NCBI GenBank assembly: GCA_030407005.1
Contig: JAUDYN010000007.1
Coordinates: forward strand, 2,356,001 to 2,420,000
Direction of reading: 5' to 3'
Source of the DNA: Desarmillaria ectypa
Lineage: Eukaryota; Basidiomycota; Agaricomycetes; Agaricales; Physalacriaceae
DNA: 64,000 nt
The notes beneath the pieces are model-generated. The model searched no databases, was not told where the DNA came from, and saw only the letters and a program-made list of their open reading frames with translations. This document shows, piece after piece, positions 47,267-59,313 of this stretch; within the stretch, counting starts at the first letter, position 1, and each line of letters begins with the position of its first letter. Made by a program: the position numbers and the translations under genes.

Positions 47267-47935
47267 CTATGCAGTCGCATGCAGAGTCGCTGCCCTAAAA
47301 TTCTTCACAAACTCGAACTGGGCCCCCGTTTCCGGACTGTGTGGAAACCTGGTGCACTTTTCGACAGTACACCATTCCCTGGCGATGATCTGCAGCGCCT
47401 CATCGCCATCTCTGGCCAGTCCACTTTGAACGAGCCAGCACCCAACCACCATACCGGTCCTTCCTATACCACCACGACAGTGGACTGCACTGATCCGACC
47501 ACGATCCTCATTATCCCTGATGACATCCAGCACGCGGTACATGTAGTCCACGCTCTCTGGAAGGGACCTGTCTCGTATGGGGAAACGGTGGTATTCGATG
47601 GTCGCGGTATCAATACCCAATATAGCCGCCCGTCCACATAGGATATTGGCATATGGAGACAACTCGCCATTCTCCGTGAGGTCGATAAAGGTCCTCACGC
47701 CGGCCTTGAGCAAGGAATCGAGCTTGGGCCTGCAAGGGTTCTTTGGTGTCCAAGGGTACTCGCAAGCTAAGAGTAAGGGAGTAGCCCAGTATGAATTGGG
47801 TATTGGCCGTGGACAAACAGCTGTGAGCGGGCTTGGACGATCCGGTAGTGGGAGAGCATGGATGAGACGCTGGTCGATTTGAAGGTCAGCCGGGTCAGAA
47901 GAATGACACGCAGAGCTGAACGTTAACGACGACAT
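47267..47935 (-). CDS. Dual-specificity/atypical protein tyrosine phosphatase
   Basis: Intronless, 223 residues from the chosen start MSSLTFSSACHSSDP (47935); the open frame extends upstream to 48076 but the added residues look like 5' UTR. The catalytic loop is AVHCRGGIGRTGMVVG, matching the C-x5-R signature with Cys and Arg in place. A general-acid region is likely near YHRFPIRDRSLPES. The N-terminal part (YWATPLLLACEYPWTPKNPC) and DSLLKAGVRTFIDLTE match cyclin-phosphatase-like DSP domains seen in fungi, plants and bacteria. The substrate cannot be deduced. Confidence 0.85.
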   Translation of the reverse strand: MSSLTFSSACHSSDPADLQIDQRLIHALPLPDRPSPLTAVCPRPIPNSYWATPLLLACEYPWTPKNPCRPKLDSLLKAGVRTFIDLTENGELSPYANILCGRAAILGIDTATIEYHRFPIRDRSLPESVDYMYRVLDVIRDNEDRGRISAVHCRGGIGRTGMVVGCWLVQSGLARDGDEALQIIAREWCTVEKCTRFPHSPETGAQFEFVKNFRAATLHATA

Positions 47936-48591
47936 GATAGAAAGAAATACAGAAAATGAGCAGGGTAAAAGGGTTGCTAGGGTGAAGAAGTGGTGATGGT
48001 CTTTATGTAAAGACCCGATATACAGCCTTCTCCAGTAACAAGAATTTAAATGTAGACCTCCAAGACATTGGGTCACGTGATCGGAATCCGCTTGTCTCCG
48101 CCACCAATCGGAATTTATCCTTTACTTACACTTGCTACCAGCTTCCATCCAAAAACATACACAAAAATTTCTCTTCGTTTCTCACCCTTCTTCTTGGCCA
48201 GGACGACCTCGACCAGGTCAACAAACATATTCCGTCCTGCGGGGCCCCGCACGTTCCTTTCTAAAAAAAGGAGTCGAAACCCGTAGGGTCCCTGGGTGCG
48301 TCATGATTTTCAGCTTTCGTATTCGAATTTAGTAATTGCGTGAGCGGCGACGGCCTTGGCATCGAGCTAGAGTAACAAGTTTGCAAATTCAACATTAAGT
48401 ACCTCTAAGCTATTGACTACTTGACATTCAACAACGGCCGTACATCCACATATTGTCAACCGCACTGATTTAATATTCCCCGACAAAACGTTGCTCCTTC
48501 CGTATTTATATGGGCGTAACGTACGGCCGTTAAGCCACAACGCCCCGTTTTGGTGTCTCAACTTCCTATACCCCCAGATTCTGGCTGGACA
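47936..48591. other. Intergenic region
   Basis: Promoter side of the phosphatase gene. Short frames in both strands without motif; no repeat noticed. Confidence 0.45.
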
Positions 48592-49140
48592 ATGCCGACG
48601 TCTTTGAACAAGCAGCTTCCCTCCCATCTGACTGACCTGCAATACAGTGCTCACAATGTCCATGGTGTTCTAGTCCTGCTCCATAAAGATCGTATCAAAG
48701 ATCTTCTTCTTGGGGAAATGAAAAGTATGGCATCGGGATCTTTAAGGGTGTCTAGATTCAGATCAAAGCCAGCTTTAGCTTGTGTAAGTTACAGTCCACG
48801 CTCCCGTGGACTGCAGTCGAGACTTTACCAGACCTGGATGCAGTCTTAGACTAGCCTCGACGATTACCAGATGTCGACCTCAACGACTGCATCAACGATT
48901 TTCTCAATGCCCGACTCAGACTTTTCACAATTTTTTCGTCCGGTTGCATCAATGCATCTGGAGGATGGGACAACCGCGTTGCCAATAAAGACTGGCAACG
49001 GTATTACAACCGTCGGCATCATCCCGGAAAAGCCGCAAATTTTCATTAGATGTGTCCTACTCGAAGATGAAGCTGAAGGGCGGCCAACAGGGAATTGACA
49101 AGGGCGGTACTAGTACTAAGCAAATATGTACATTGCAGCA
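48592..49140 (+). pseudogene. Decayed coding stretch, family unknown
   Basis: A plus-strand frame starts MPTSLNKQLPSHLTDLQYSA at 48592 and runs to a GTAAGT near 48785. After about 35 nt it resumes as ETLPDLDAVLD, hits an in-frame TAG near 48849, continues RRLPDVDLNDCINDFLNARL and SSGCINASGGWDNRVANKDW, ends at TAG near 49046, and a third frame continues KFSLDVSYSKMKLKGGQQG to about 49130. Codon-like composition persists across frames, which suggests a former gene disrupted by a stop and a frameshift. No known family was recognised. Confidence 0.4.
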
Positions 49141-49712
49141 GGTCAGCTCTGATGAAAGATTTCTGAGGCGTTTCTACAGTGGACTCGGTTCCGCACCTTT
49201 TAGTGACGCACCGCATCTTAACCTTAACTACGGATAACCAGCCATGTGCTTCATTTCTTGAATACACGATGACATTACAGAGTCCACTATCCACTCGGAA
49301 AATGAAATTCAAGGGACTAAAACTATATCCGCGGTTGGGGCGGGATCCTGTACGGCCGCAGAGATGATTAATAGACGCTTAGGTTCACTCCGGGTACGAC
49401 CCAGAAGTTCTTTCTTTTTTCCTGCCTGTGAAAGTACTGATAGTACTAATAGACCCAGCTACTGATGGAATCGCTGCTTATTTGTCAGGGAAGGTCCAAG
49501 CCATCCCACTCTCTGTCCGATCCCTAGCTATTTTTGCAAATGGCGTGTCATTTCAAAGAAACGTACCACGTATTTCATCTACTGTGTAAAATGATATATT
49601 TACCAATTAATCCTTGTAAACCAGCCGTAGTATAGTCTAAACTTCTAGGAGAATAGATAGATTGAGAATATGCATTAATATCATCGCGTACGTCGTATGA
49701 CCTGGATTTCGA
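49141..49712. other. Intergenic region
   Basis: AT-rich 3' flank of the second DUF6534 gene; no coding signal. Confidence 0.45.
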
Positions 49713-51512
49713 TCACACATTGCTACCATCTTCTTTAGTTTCTATTTCCCATGGTTCCCTGCTGGCCGTGGAGACGTTGTCAGCCACTTTCATATCTTCG
49801 GATTCCATCCGCTGGATGTCGCCCATCTCGTGCTGCTCAACGGACACGAAGACTTCTGGGCGGGTGTTGGCACCAAAGCGGAGAACAGCAGTATCGCTCT
49901 GGTAGTCCCGTTAGCCCTCGGAAGAAATCAGATTGAAGCGAACGGCTACGAACTTTCTTTGTCCGCGAAGCAGTACCTCCTGACGTAGACACAATGCCAC
50001 CTGTAGTGTGCGAATGAGAATTATTGTTGGCGCTGCTATCGTAGGCCCATCCGCTTCGCGAATTGAGACTGCTCATAAACGTGTTCGTGTATAGCTTCGA
50101 AAGGGGGAAGTTGAACAGCAGGTGGAGCCCAGTTGGCTGTAAAGGGAGATGTCATTGTCAGTTGTCAACTTTGAACCGTGACACGGGGTCAACTTACATC
50201 CAAGAGATATACCATCAAATCCACGATAGCGCATATCGAGGTTATCAAGCCAGTTTGTACAGTAGCTAGAATGCAATAGGTGAGTAGTTGAAGTCATAGG
50301 ATAGCATCAAACGGTGTACATCGAATGATCCTGTCGATCAATTCATCAGAGGTTTGAAATCCTGTCTTATGCTTTCTCTTGAAAATCAAGTGTCAGCCTG
50401 GAGACCCTATTTCAAAAAAGACAACGCATACCAGATGCCAGACCAGAATACCAGTAATGAGGATGTCGGCGACACAGGCACACACAAGCCAAAGGATGAC
50501 CCAAGACTACGAAGTCGCGTCAACCGGATTGAAATGCAGACCAATTGGATGGATATGAAGTACCTTAATGTCTTGAAACTTGAGGAACGTCCCAGCTTTC
50601 ATGGCCTCGGCGGTACTACCTATAGATCCCACTGGAAACGACTGTCAGTCAATCAGGACAGGATTTTGGACATGCGATGGCCCACCGGTACCCGCTACTG
50701 CGGTCACGACAACAACAGATACCATCCAAATATTCGATGTTAAAATATTTACTCTCCATGCAAAAAATAGTTGAACAGAGCCAGACACGATGCCCTAAAG
50801 CCACCATAAGAGCTGAACGCTCCAGGCAAATAGATCAAGATTTTACCGTCAATGCGGCAGCTTTAGAGACGTCAAAATGTTGTCAATTTGTCATGAAGAA
50901 ACGAGACGTACACACGGCGAAGACTAGAAACAAAATGAACCACTGCAATCGGAGCATCATAGAAGGACTTACGCATTGTTACATTGACGAGATACGCCGC
51001 GTCGTCTTGATAGGGAACGCAGTCAGTAAAAGCGGTGGACTCATTTGGGGGCTTACGCACTGAAGTGTATAACAAGGGAGGTATACAGGTACGCGAATTG
51101 CTGGTAGGCAAAATCAGAAAAACGCACGGGTCGATGCAGACAGATAGGAAACTCAACTAGAGCCGTATTTATAATGTTGACAAGAAGGAGAAAGACCACC
51201 TTCATACGAAGATATACACGTAGTGAGCATTGGCAGAAAGTGGCAACCAATCCCCAATACTCACGAAAAGCTTCATCCAAAGCTTGTCGCGTCTGCGTGA
51301 AGAAAACATTAGCAGCTTATGATCGGGAGGAAAAGTAGTACATACTTCTGGTATGTGACTAAGTATATGTATGACTGAGCCAGAACGACACCCATGAGAA
51401 GAATATTGAAGAAATGCCCGATGAGCATAGGACCGTGGCTGGAATTGTGCTGTTGGTACTCGATTACGAAAAGAGGATGGTCCTTTACTCACGAAGGTTC
51501 AGCGACAGACAT
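49713..51512 (-). CDS. DUF6534 seven-helix membrane protein (copy B)
   Basis: Same architecture as the gene at 28296-30086. The first exon encodes MSVAEP (ATG at 51512). It continues GPMLIGHFFNILLMGVVLAQ, RDKLWMKLF, VVFLLLVNIINTALVEFPIC, YTSLVIHFS and AYLVNVTM. The DUF6534 block follows: SDELIDRIIRC, LITSICAIVDLMVYLLD, LHLLFNFPLSKLYTNTFMSS and LNSRSGWAYD. The tail carries RPEVFVSVEQHEMGDIQRME and stops at 49713. About ten exons with introns of about 50 nt; the splice joining the serine-rich segment to the tail (near 49890-49960) was not resolved. Function unknown; a receptor-like or sensor role is sometimes supposed for such families but is not shown. Confidence 0.75.
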
Positions 51513-52657
51513 GGTGACGGTAAGGAAAGCTGCGGGATTCCAAAGGATATAATCCACAGATAGTCCAAGCACATATATTTATATATCCGGCTTGGGGCCG
51601 ACAGAACACGATCCGTCGTAAGGTTGAGCACTGCCCCTGAGACGGTCGATCGTCCGGAAGGCACGGACCTCGGTTTCGAGATTTTATCGTCAATCTTGAG
51701 ATATATAGTGCCTCATATACATGTCACATTTTAAAGTCGCCGTCATAGAGAAGATTTTAAGAACTGGTATTTTTGCCATGGATACCTGTGTGTCCTTTCT
51801 CTGATTGGAAAAGGCAGCGAAATGATGGGATACAGATCGAGATTGAAATCCTAGGGTGTTTTATTAGCCGACGTCAACTTACCCGACGCCAAGGGTCCTC
51901 AAGAAACGTGAGAATACAATAAATCGACGGTTCGGTGCTTTATCGGTCCTCTTACCCCTAGCAGGTCATAGGAGCAGGGCACGGAAGTACTGTCTAGCCA
52001 ACCGCCGTCAATCAGTCTGATAAGTGGAGATGGAACGGAACGCAACTACTCAGTGAGAACAAGTACGTTCCATTACTTCAAGCAACATTGTTTGGAATGG
52101 AATACTACTTGCTAGAAGGGCTCTATATGACAATGAGAATTGAATTTGTAGGATTTTCGCCGTCTCAAATGCCGTCGGCAACTTAACAAAGCCTTAATAT
52201 GTCTTCCGAGCGCACTCGGGGCGTGTAAAATAGACCCTTTACGACAGACCTTCGTACCGTGACAGCATATTGGTTTTGCATCACCAGCACGCTTACTGAA
52301 GTAACTCCCCGGAGGGCGAAGGTTGAACAGATATTAGATCGACAATGTGGAAAAACACGCGAACTCGGCAGCTCACCGCAGTTCCCGATACTATCAGCCT
52401 TCTTTATCCTCCTCGCTATCGAGACAGAAATGAGACGACTTTCAAGGATGAAGGGGCAGATGAGGATTTTGGTCAGACGTCCTCGTTTCTGTGGAAATTT
52501 CGAGTTGTTTACACACATTATGATACAAAGCTGTTAACTGCTATACAAACCCTTCGATAGATGAGCTTCTCAAGCATACTATCCCAAACATTCAAGAGTG
52601 ACTTTCAGAGTCACGGTCTCCGAAGTGTGGATACCTCATGAAAACGTCGTCGAAATT
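51513..52657. other. Intergenic region of about 1.1 kb
   Basis: Upstream of DUF6534 copy B and 3' flank of the transcription factor. Open frames here (for example 52518-52183 minus) lack motifs and splice partners. No repeat or RNA gene recognised. Confidence 0.45.
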
Positions 52658-55600
52658 TCAGGTCCAGTTCCATGTATATCCTGGTCCTAGCAGAGGCCAC
52701 ATGCTAGCACTGGAATACATCGTCTCCTGGCCAGAGGTTGCAGTACTGAGCATCTGTGAAAAGGAATTAGGTCCAATATTTTGAGGGCCTGGCACTGTCG
52801 GATTCGGGGACAGATGGTCGACGAAGCTCGGAGTATTCTGCAGCAATGCTGACGTGGATAGCTGGAACACATCTATAAGGACTCATTTTATCAACATAAA
52901 ATAAAGATAATACCTCAGATAGATTCATGGGTGTCAAGGGGAAAGAGACACTTGTAGCAGGAGTAGTCGGGCCCTCGCTGTGCGCCATTGTGGGCGGGGT
53001 CCATCCCAGACTTACCAGCGCTTTCGCAATGTCGGAAGAAGGATCATTGACCATTTCCAAGTCACTCGTCGAGATATGTTGTCGCCCACGTTCTTCGGTT
53101 CGAGTAAAGGTAACTCCCGAATCGGGAGGATCACTTTTACATTCTAGACACCAATCCACTAGCAACTGGCTAAGAATTTCGCCGCTCTGCGTCGCGCATT
53201 GCCACGAACGACCCATTGCTTGTAGGGCCCGCAAGCAAGTTTTCGCACCTTCCAGAGATGCGATTGCTTGTTTCTCGGTGCGGCCATTCCCCTGTGTCAC
53301 GGCACCAAGAAGATGTGACGTTCCTGCTGTAAATGTTATCTGGGTGAGAGTTATGGGCGCATAGCGAAGCCCGGGACATTCGCGGTACAGCTGATGGTAT
53401 GAGACATAGGTAAGCCAAAGGGAAAGAAAGGAGAGGAGTGTTCCATACGTCTAGAAGCTGAACGATTCGTGAACTAGGAAGCAACGTGAGAACAGCTCAG
53501 CGGATATAACAAGAGTCCACTTACGAAGCTTTACTACAGCGAGACACAGCGAACTCGTTTCCATGAGAACTGCCTCGGATATAAAATGGCCGATGCAAAA
53601 GTATTACCACGAAGTAATACATAGCATGGAGCATAATCACATGTGGCGGACTGCGGTTCTTACTGGAAAGAACAAGGCCTTCGGGTAGATCGGCGTACCA
53701 TTTCTCCAATTGGATACTAAAGGATATCAGCAAGAGTGAGAGATGTTGTGAAAATCCGGCATACTCTAGATCAGAGACAAGATTCTGAGTTCGGGCGGAT
53801 GATATATTAGCACGCAGATGATATCTATGTTCAAAAGGTGAGTTCAAGGACTAAATGAAATGTGTGGCGCTACGCACACTACATCTGCCACGCGTTCAGC
53901 TATATATGCAAGTTTACAGGTCCAAAGAAAATTGGTACTCGCCCAACTGGGTATACAGATAGCTTGAAGCTCCGGTTCTACACCCATGATATCCGGGTCC
54001 TCTTCTGAATCATCTTCTATAATCAAACATGATTGTGATGCCAGTTGTACGGGCATCCACAGAGCAGCATCTCTTTCCTTGTTGATAGGAGGAAAAGGAG
54101 TCTCGACTTCCGACATCTTCAACGTAGGGCTTCGGCCTACATAGAAACCCCACAGTCTATATCCTTATTAGTAAGCGGTGCAGATGATAGAGAAGAAGCG
54201 CACTTGTCCTGTATATAGCACATGTAGTACGTATGGTCACGGTCGTCTTTGAAGGACTCCGTGAAGAGACGTTTCTGAATCCATTTTGAACAATCAATCC
54301 CAAGACCGACTAGATGGCATCATCAGCTATAATGGGTACACCTTTTGGATAGACGAGAACTGACGAGTTTGGCTCATTCGCAAACCCATGCCTATTACAA
54401 GATTCAGTGACAGTTGTCGAAATGACGGAAAATCCAAGCCTACCGGCATACATATACCCCAAACCATGACGTGCTGTCCCGGAATGATAGCTGCCGAGCA
54501 ACATCAGACCCACGACGGTGCTTAGCATCGGGCTTTCGGCCTCAGAATCGATAGCCCGCTTGGCTTCAGAGGCAAACATAGCACCTCTGTCGCGTGGGCC
54601 AAGGCACGTATGATCTGAATAATTGGCGGCTAAGGAAAGGATAGCATTGTGGAGAAGGCTGCTATACTGGGATGTCCGTGCCAGAGGAGGTGCCGCTGAA
54701 AGCGACAAGCATGCCGTCATGTCTCTTCTGAAAAGGGTGGGTTCAACCCAATAGCACCAGCTTAATAGCGCCAAGCGTTAGGTCTATTGCCCAGTGGAAA
54801 AGCTCGAGTAACGGAAACGTACCTGTTGAAGTAGGCGAAAAACATATCAATAAGTTCATCGTGAACATCCCGACCGAAACCGTCAACCACTGGCAAGTTT
54901 CGCGACCAATCAAAGTCTGTACTTCCAGAATATTCAGAGGACGATGTACTGTAAGGTGAAGAAGCACCAAGCGGGGTAGCATTCAATGGCATCGATGCAG
55001 AGGATGATGAAACCGATGGTTCGGGCAAGTGCATAAATGCTGAAGTTGGGCCATATTGTCTCAACTCTCCGGTGTCGTCGTCAATCTACGGGGGGGAAAT
55101 AACAAAGTTGGATAACATGGGCTGTGGAAGAAGTAACCTTGAGTCTGTTGATCCCAAAGTCATTAATAGAGAAGGCATCGGAGTCTTTGTCCTCTGGCTC
55201 TGCATCCAGATCTTTAGATGACCCAACAGCCGTCCTATGTTCGTGTTCGTGTGCGACATCATGTGCGAGTGGTTGGGATTCCGTGAGAGACGCGAGTTCG
55301 TTTATGCCCCGTTCTCTTAGCAGAGTCTCGAGAACTCTGATACGTTGCTTCAGAGCATCTACATAAGGTTTTGTGACTGGCTTCCGACCATCTTGTTCTG
55401 TGGTGTATTGGCACTCGTCGTTATAGAGTGAGCATATCCCTAGCATAGATGAAGCTCCATATCTGAATACTGTATGAGCAAGACATACTGCACTTGGGCT
55501 TCATCGCATCACATTTTGACTTTCTGTTCATACAGTATTAGTTTCGCGAGCTACTCGGAACCTCTTCTAGGTACCTCCTTCGGCATGCATTACACGCTCG

Positions 55601-55705
55601 ACTGACGTGCTTCGGAACTTTTGTAGGACGCGTTGAAGGAGAAGGAGACGATGCGCGCTTGTTGGAAGCCCTGGTAGCCGCCGTTGTACTGTCTGCCTTG
55701 GTCAT
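52658..55705 (-). CDS. Zn2Cys6 fungal-specific transcription factor
   Basis: Nuclear DNA-binding regulator. The start MTKADSTTAATRASNK is at 55705 (another ATG at 55729). The zinc cluster is assembled over three exons: CNACRR, RKSKCDAMKPKC, RICSLYNDEC, giving six cysteines in the C-x2-C-x6-C-x6-C-x2-C-x6-C pattern. A linker and coiled dimerisation segment follow (LKQRIRVLETLLRERGINEL). The fungal-specific transcription factor domain comes next (VHDELIDMFFAYFN, SWCYWVEPTLFRRD, HNAILSLAANYSDH, GLMLLGSYHSGTARHGLGYM, CIPSWASTNFLWTCKLAYIA, YFVVILLHRPFYI). The C-terminal end is GPGYTWNWT. At least eight short introns. It is divergent from the DUF1445 gene, with about 650 bp between starts. The target genes are unknown. 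Confidence 0.88.
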
Positions 55706-56353
55706 GGTCGAAGAACAGGCAGCAAGCATTACGTCATAACTTGTATCAATTCCTCTGACCAGCTACGATGTAAATATGGTACGAACATCACACCGGACAC
55801 AACGGTGACATGATGCATGACAGTAATACTAGGAAGGCAGCGGACACCGCTTTTATCCATGTTTGCTTTCGGAGATGTCACAGTGCAGGCTGCGTACCGT
55901 AAAAGTTACACATAAATCAAGTACAAAAGTCCGATGATAGTAATCGCCGTCTTGGATTGCGTGTTCCTGGAAAGAGTTAGATTTCCCATGGGATAAGCAG
56001 AGGGTTTTTCAGTCTGATCGAGAACAAAACCAAGGACAAAAGGCCAAAAGTAATCGCGTTCAATACGACCAAGAGGAGATACACGGCGATATTGAATACT
56101 CAGCAACGATATGCCAGACTGAGATAGCGTAAATGACCATTTGAGTCTGCCCTACCCTGTTCCATTCCTACCCGTTCGAATTCCGAGGAGACGCATGAGC
56201 TGGTGGTACTATGTAATCGGTCCTGCTCAAGTAGGCCATCTGTTCCGTTCATTTTCCGCTCAACAATCCTGGAATCGGATTCCCTATACTTGATCTAAGT
56301 ATGGACGGCAAAGGCACTCTTGTCTTTCCTTGTCATCTATCGACTGTTCGACT
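55706..56353. promoter_or_regulatory. Shared divergent promoter of the Zn2Cys6 factor and the DUF1445 gene
   Basis: About 650 bp separate the two start codons. CGG/CCG-type half sites are scattered, but no clear paired operator was identified by eye. Shared regulation is an inference from position. Confidence 0.35.
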
Positions 56354-57296
56354 ATGTCTGCTACGGTCGCGTCAACCGTTTCTCTAACTCCCAGTGCTAT
56401 CAGGTCGCTTTGTCGTGCAGATGCTTTCAAGGAAGCGTCGACTGCTGGCGTCTGTGCCGGGCACGTTCAAGCAAATGTAATCATCCTTCCACAAAAGTAT
56501 GCGGATGATTTTCGATGGCTCTGTCTAAGAAACCCGGTCTCGTATGCGTGTTCCTATTCCCCACAATAGAATACTAATCGATTATATCTTGTTCCATTCA
56601 AGATGCCCTCTCCTCGGGGAGACAAAACCGGGAGACGCGCGCGTACCGGAACATCTTGCATCTAACAGTAATATTTGCACTGACTGCCCGTTGTATAATA
56701 TCTATCGAGACGGGGTATTTGTTGAAAGCAGGAAGAGTCTCTCAGATTACTGGCAGCCAGATTCTATCGCGTTTTTCATCGGTTGTTCGTACTCTTTTGA
56801 GGCTGCTCTCACAGAGAGTGGACTTATTCCACGACACATTGAATTGGGGAGAAATGTGCCCATGTACAGGACCAAGGTACCATTGATGGCTGCTGGAGGT
56901 TCGTGCATTCTCTAGCCCCCGTGCCCTTCCTAATGCACATAATTCCCAGCCTTTAGCGGACATATGGTCGTTTCCATGCGACCGTACCCTATCTCTCAAG
57001 TCCCGAAGGTTCGCGACATTACCCGCCCTTACTTTCTCGCACACGGCGAACCCGTTGCGTACGGTCCAGATGGTGCCAAGGCGCTTGGATTGACGGATTT
57101 CGACGGATCGAACCCAGACTTTGGGGACCCTTCGGAAATACGTGAAGGGGAGATTGCTATATACTGGGGTTGCGGTGTGACTCCCCAGGTAGCGGTAATG
57201 GATAGTGGGATTGAAGGCATTGTCATGGGACACGCGCCAGGACAGATGTTGGTGCTGGACATGGTAAACAAGGCTGTATGTAAGGGAAAGCTATAG
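56354..57296 (+). CDS. DUF1445 protein, putative hydro-lyase / D-glutamate cyclase-like
   Basis: The start MSATVASTVSLTPSAIRSL is at 56354. Family blocks are in order: RADAFKEASTAGVCAGHVQA, NVIILPQKYADDFRWLC, NPVSCPLLGETKPGDARVPE, NSNICTDCPLYNIYRDGV, AFFIGCSYSFEAALTESG, RHIELGRNVPMYRT, AFSGHMVVSMRPYPI, EIAIYWGCGVTPQVAVMDSG and IVMGHAPGQMLVLD. Two introns (start near 56541 with acceptor near 56601; about 56899-56952). Mammalian mitochondrial DGLUCY of this family converts D-glutamate to 5-oxo-D-proline, and bacterial relatives are called putative hydro-lyases. No mitochondrial presequence is evident. The protein is full length. Confidence 0.88.
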
Positions 57297-57976
57297 GCTT
57301 GCGTCAAGTTTGCAAATCTCGCAGGATATACTACGCGCCACCTGCTGTTGAAACCTGTTCTTATATTTCGAGTATCTATGTATGTTCTATAGGCGCTTCC
57401 GTTTAGGCATCGAAGTGGGGTGCACATTCAAAAGTACTGAGATCGAGTGCTTGCAGATTGAGTTGTCCACCGCTAGCTAGGGGAGGATACATATTCATTT
57501 ATTCGGCAGAATATAATCCAGCGTGGAAAAAAGCTGACACTGTGCGCTGTAAGATTATTCTGAATCTACTGAAGTTGGAATCCTTCTACCGTCGATACTC
57601 GAAGTGCAAGCCAGTGCTGAAGCTAAAAAGTGAAATTTTAGGGCCATTCTCCTCATCGTAGTAGCCTTTTCGAGGGCTGATAAAACCGCGCTCACTCACC
57701 ATCTTACTCGACATCAGTCTGTGGTGACCACGGCCGGGGAATGCTCTCTAGCTTTCATGTCATTTCATCCATATCTTATACGTGGTAGCCATTTGTCAAG
57801 AGGCCAAGCAAAGAAAGACGCCATTACGAGATCAGAGGACAAGAACATTAGATAGCTAGCAATATGATAGTGTAAGAATTGGGTCGTCCTCCTCAAGCAC
57901 AAGATAGCACTAGCCGACATGTTGACCAGGTTTCTGAAACTCTTTCGCTCGTCATAGTAGGTTCCGGAATCATAAT
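57297..57976. other. Convergent 3' flanks
   Basis: Between the DUF1445 gene and the ketoacyl reductase gene, ends facing each other. No gene or repeat recognised. Confidence 0.45.
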
Positions 57977-59313
57977 CTACTGCTTTTTAGCATCCCGCTC
58001 CATCTTTCTCAATGCGCGCTTTCGAATATCTTTGTGCAGACCATGGGTGTAGCTGATGAACAAACGGGGAATCCCAATAACTGTTCGAGCATAATCCATA
58101 ATGGCATGAGTCCAGTAAGGCGTCGACGTGTTGGGACGTCCGCTTCCAAAGGCTCCGCAAGCGAGGCCTACTTTTGAGAGGACTGTCTTCACGTACGAAG
58201 ATGGCAAGGGTATAAATGCTGAGGGTTTGCGAATCTTGGAAAGCTTGCTGACCTACAAGAACACATCAGAGAAAGGAGTTACACAATGTTCCGTCCATAA
58301 ACATACTACGAAATATGTATTGACGTGTTCAACGACAATATTATGGGCCTTGACTTCCTCGGCAAGAGCGCTCGTAAACGTCGTGAGGAACGCCTTCGAG
58401 CCAGAGTATGTGGCAAGCATTGGAGAAGGAATTGCCCCAGCAAAGGAACCGATGTTCAGGATGAGGCCGCGCTTGCTAGGTTGAGGGATGAGTCTACAAC
58501 GATTTGACACTGTTGAGCGTGCCACGTACCGCTGAATCATGCCTGGAAGAACCGAATAGGTAACGCGCAGAGTTCCGCTGATATTAATCGCCACGATGTC
58601 ATCCATCTCGTCTCTTGGAGTGTCCACGAAATACACAGGCATGGAGTGTGATTTGCCAACATTGTTCACTGGAAGAACTGTGAGTGGAAGGACGAAGATA
58701 AAAAACAGTTATGAGTACCGAGTACGCCTATGTCCAAGCCCTTGACGGTTTTAGCAAAACTGTCGTAGAAGTTCGAGTCGTTCTTGGAGAAATCAATAGT
58801 GAAAACTTGAGTCTTGACAGCAAACTTGGTGCCTGCACAACGATGAACGACAGGACAGAATCAGAAAGATTGAGATACGTACTGATTTCCGAAGCCGCTG
58901 CATCGAGCAGACCTTTATTTCTTGCTACCAAAAACACGTTATAGCCAGCCTTGGCCAGCTGGAACGCGAACTCTTTCCCAATGCCGTCTGATGCACCCGT
59001 GACCACCGCCCATGCACCCTTCTTGGCTCCGAACCGCTTGATCTACACGAAAAAAAGTCACTGAGTGCCCGCTGATACAAGTCAAAAGCTTACGTTCTGC
59101 CCGGGTAAGACGAACGTTTGCAGAAACACGAACAAGGTCTGCAGAGCGAACTTCAACAGGGTCAAAGAACCGATACCTAGTAGCGCTGACACAAGAATGG
59201 GGTGAGATTTTACTACGGTAGAAATATGTCACTCGGAGGAAACACGGGGTGAACTTTCACGGCGTACCCAGGTCGACGTACGAAAGTGCAGCTTTCTGGA
59301 TGGGGCTCATCAT
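57977..59313 (-). CDS. Very-long-chain 3-ketoacyl-CoA reductase (IFA38/KCR)
   Basis: ER-membrane short-chain dehydrogenase that reduces 3-ketoacyl-CoA in the elongation cycle for very-long-chain fatty acids and sphingolipids. The first exon encodes [15 protein letters not shown] (ATG at 59313). The second supplies the membrane helix [25 protein letters not shown] fold motifs follow: [42 protein letters not shown], the catalytic YSGSK, and VEHVNTYFV. The C-terminal half contains [20 protein letters not shown] and ends RDAKKQ at 57977. Introns are about 50 nt. The protein is complete. Confidence 0.92.
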
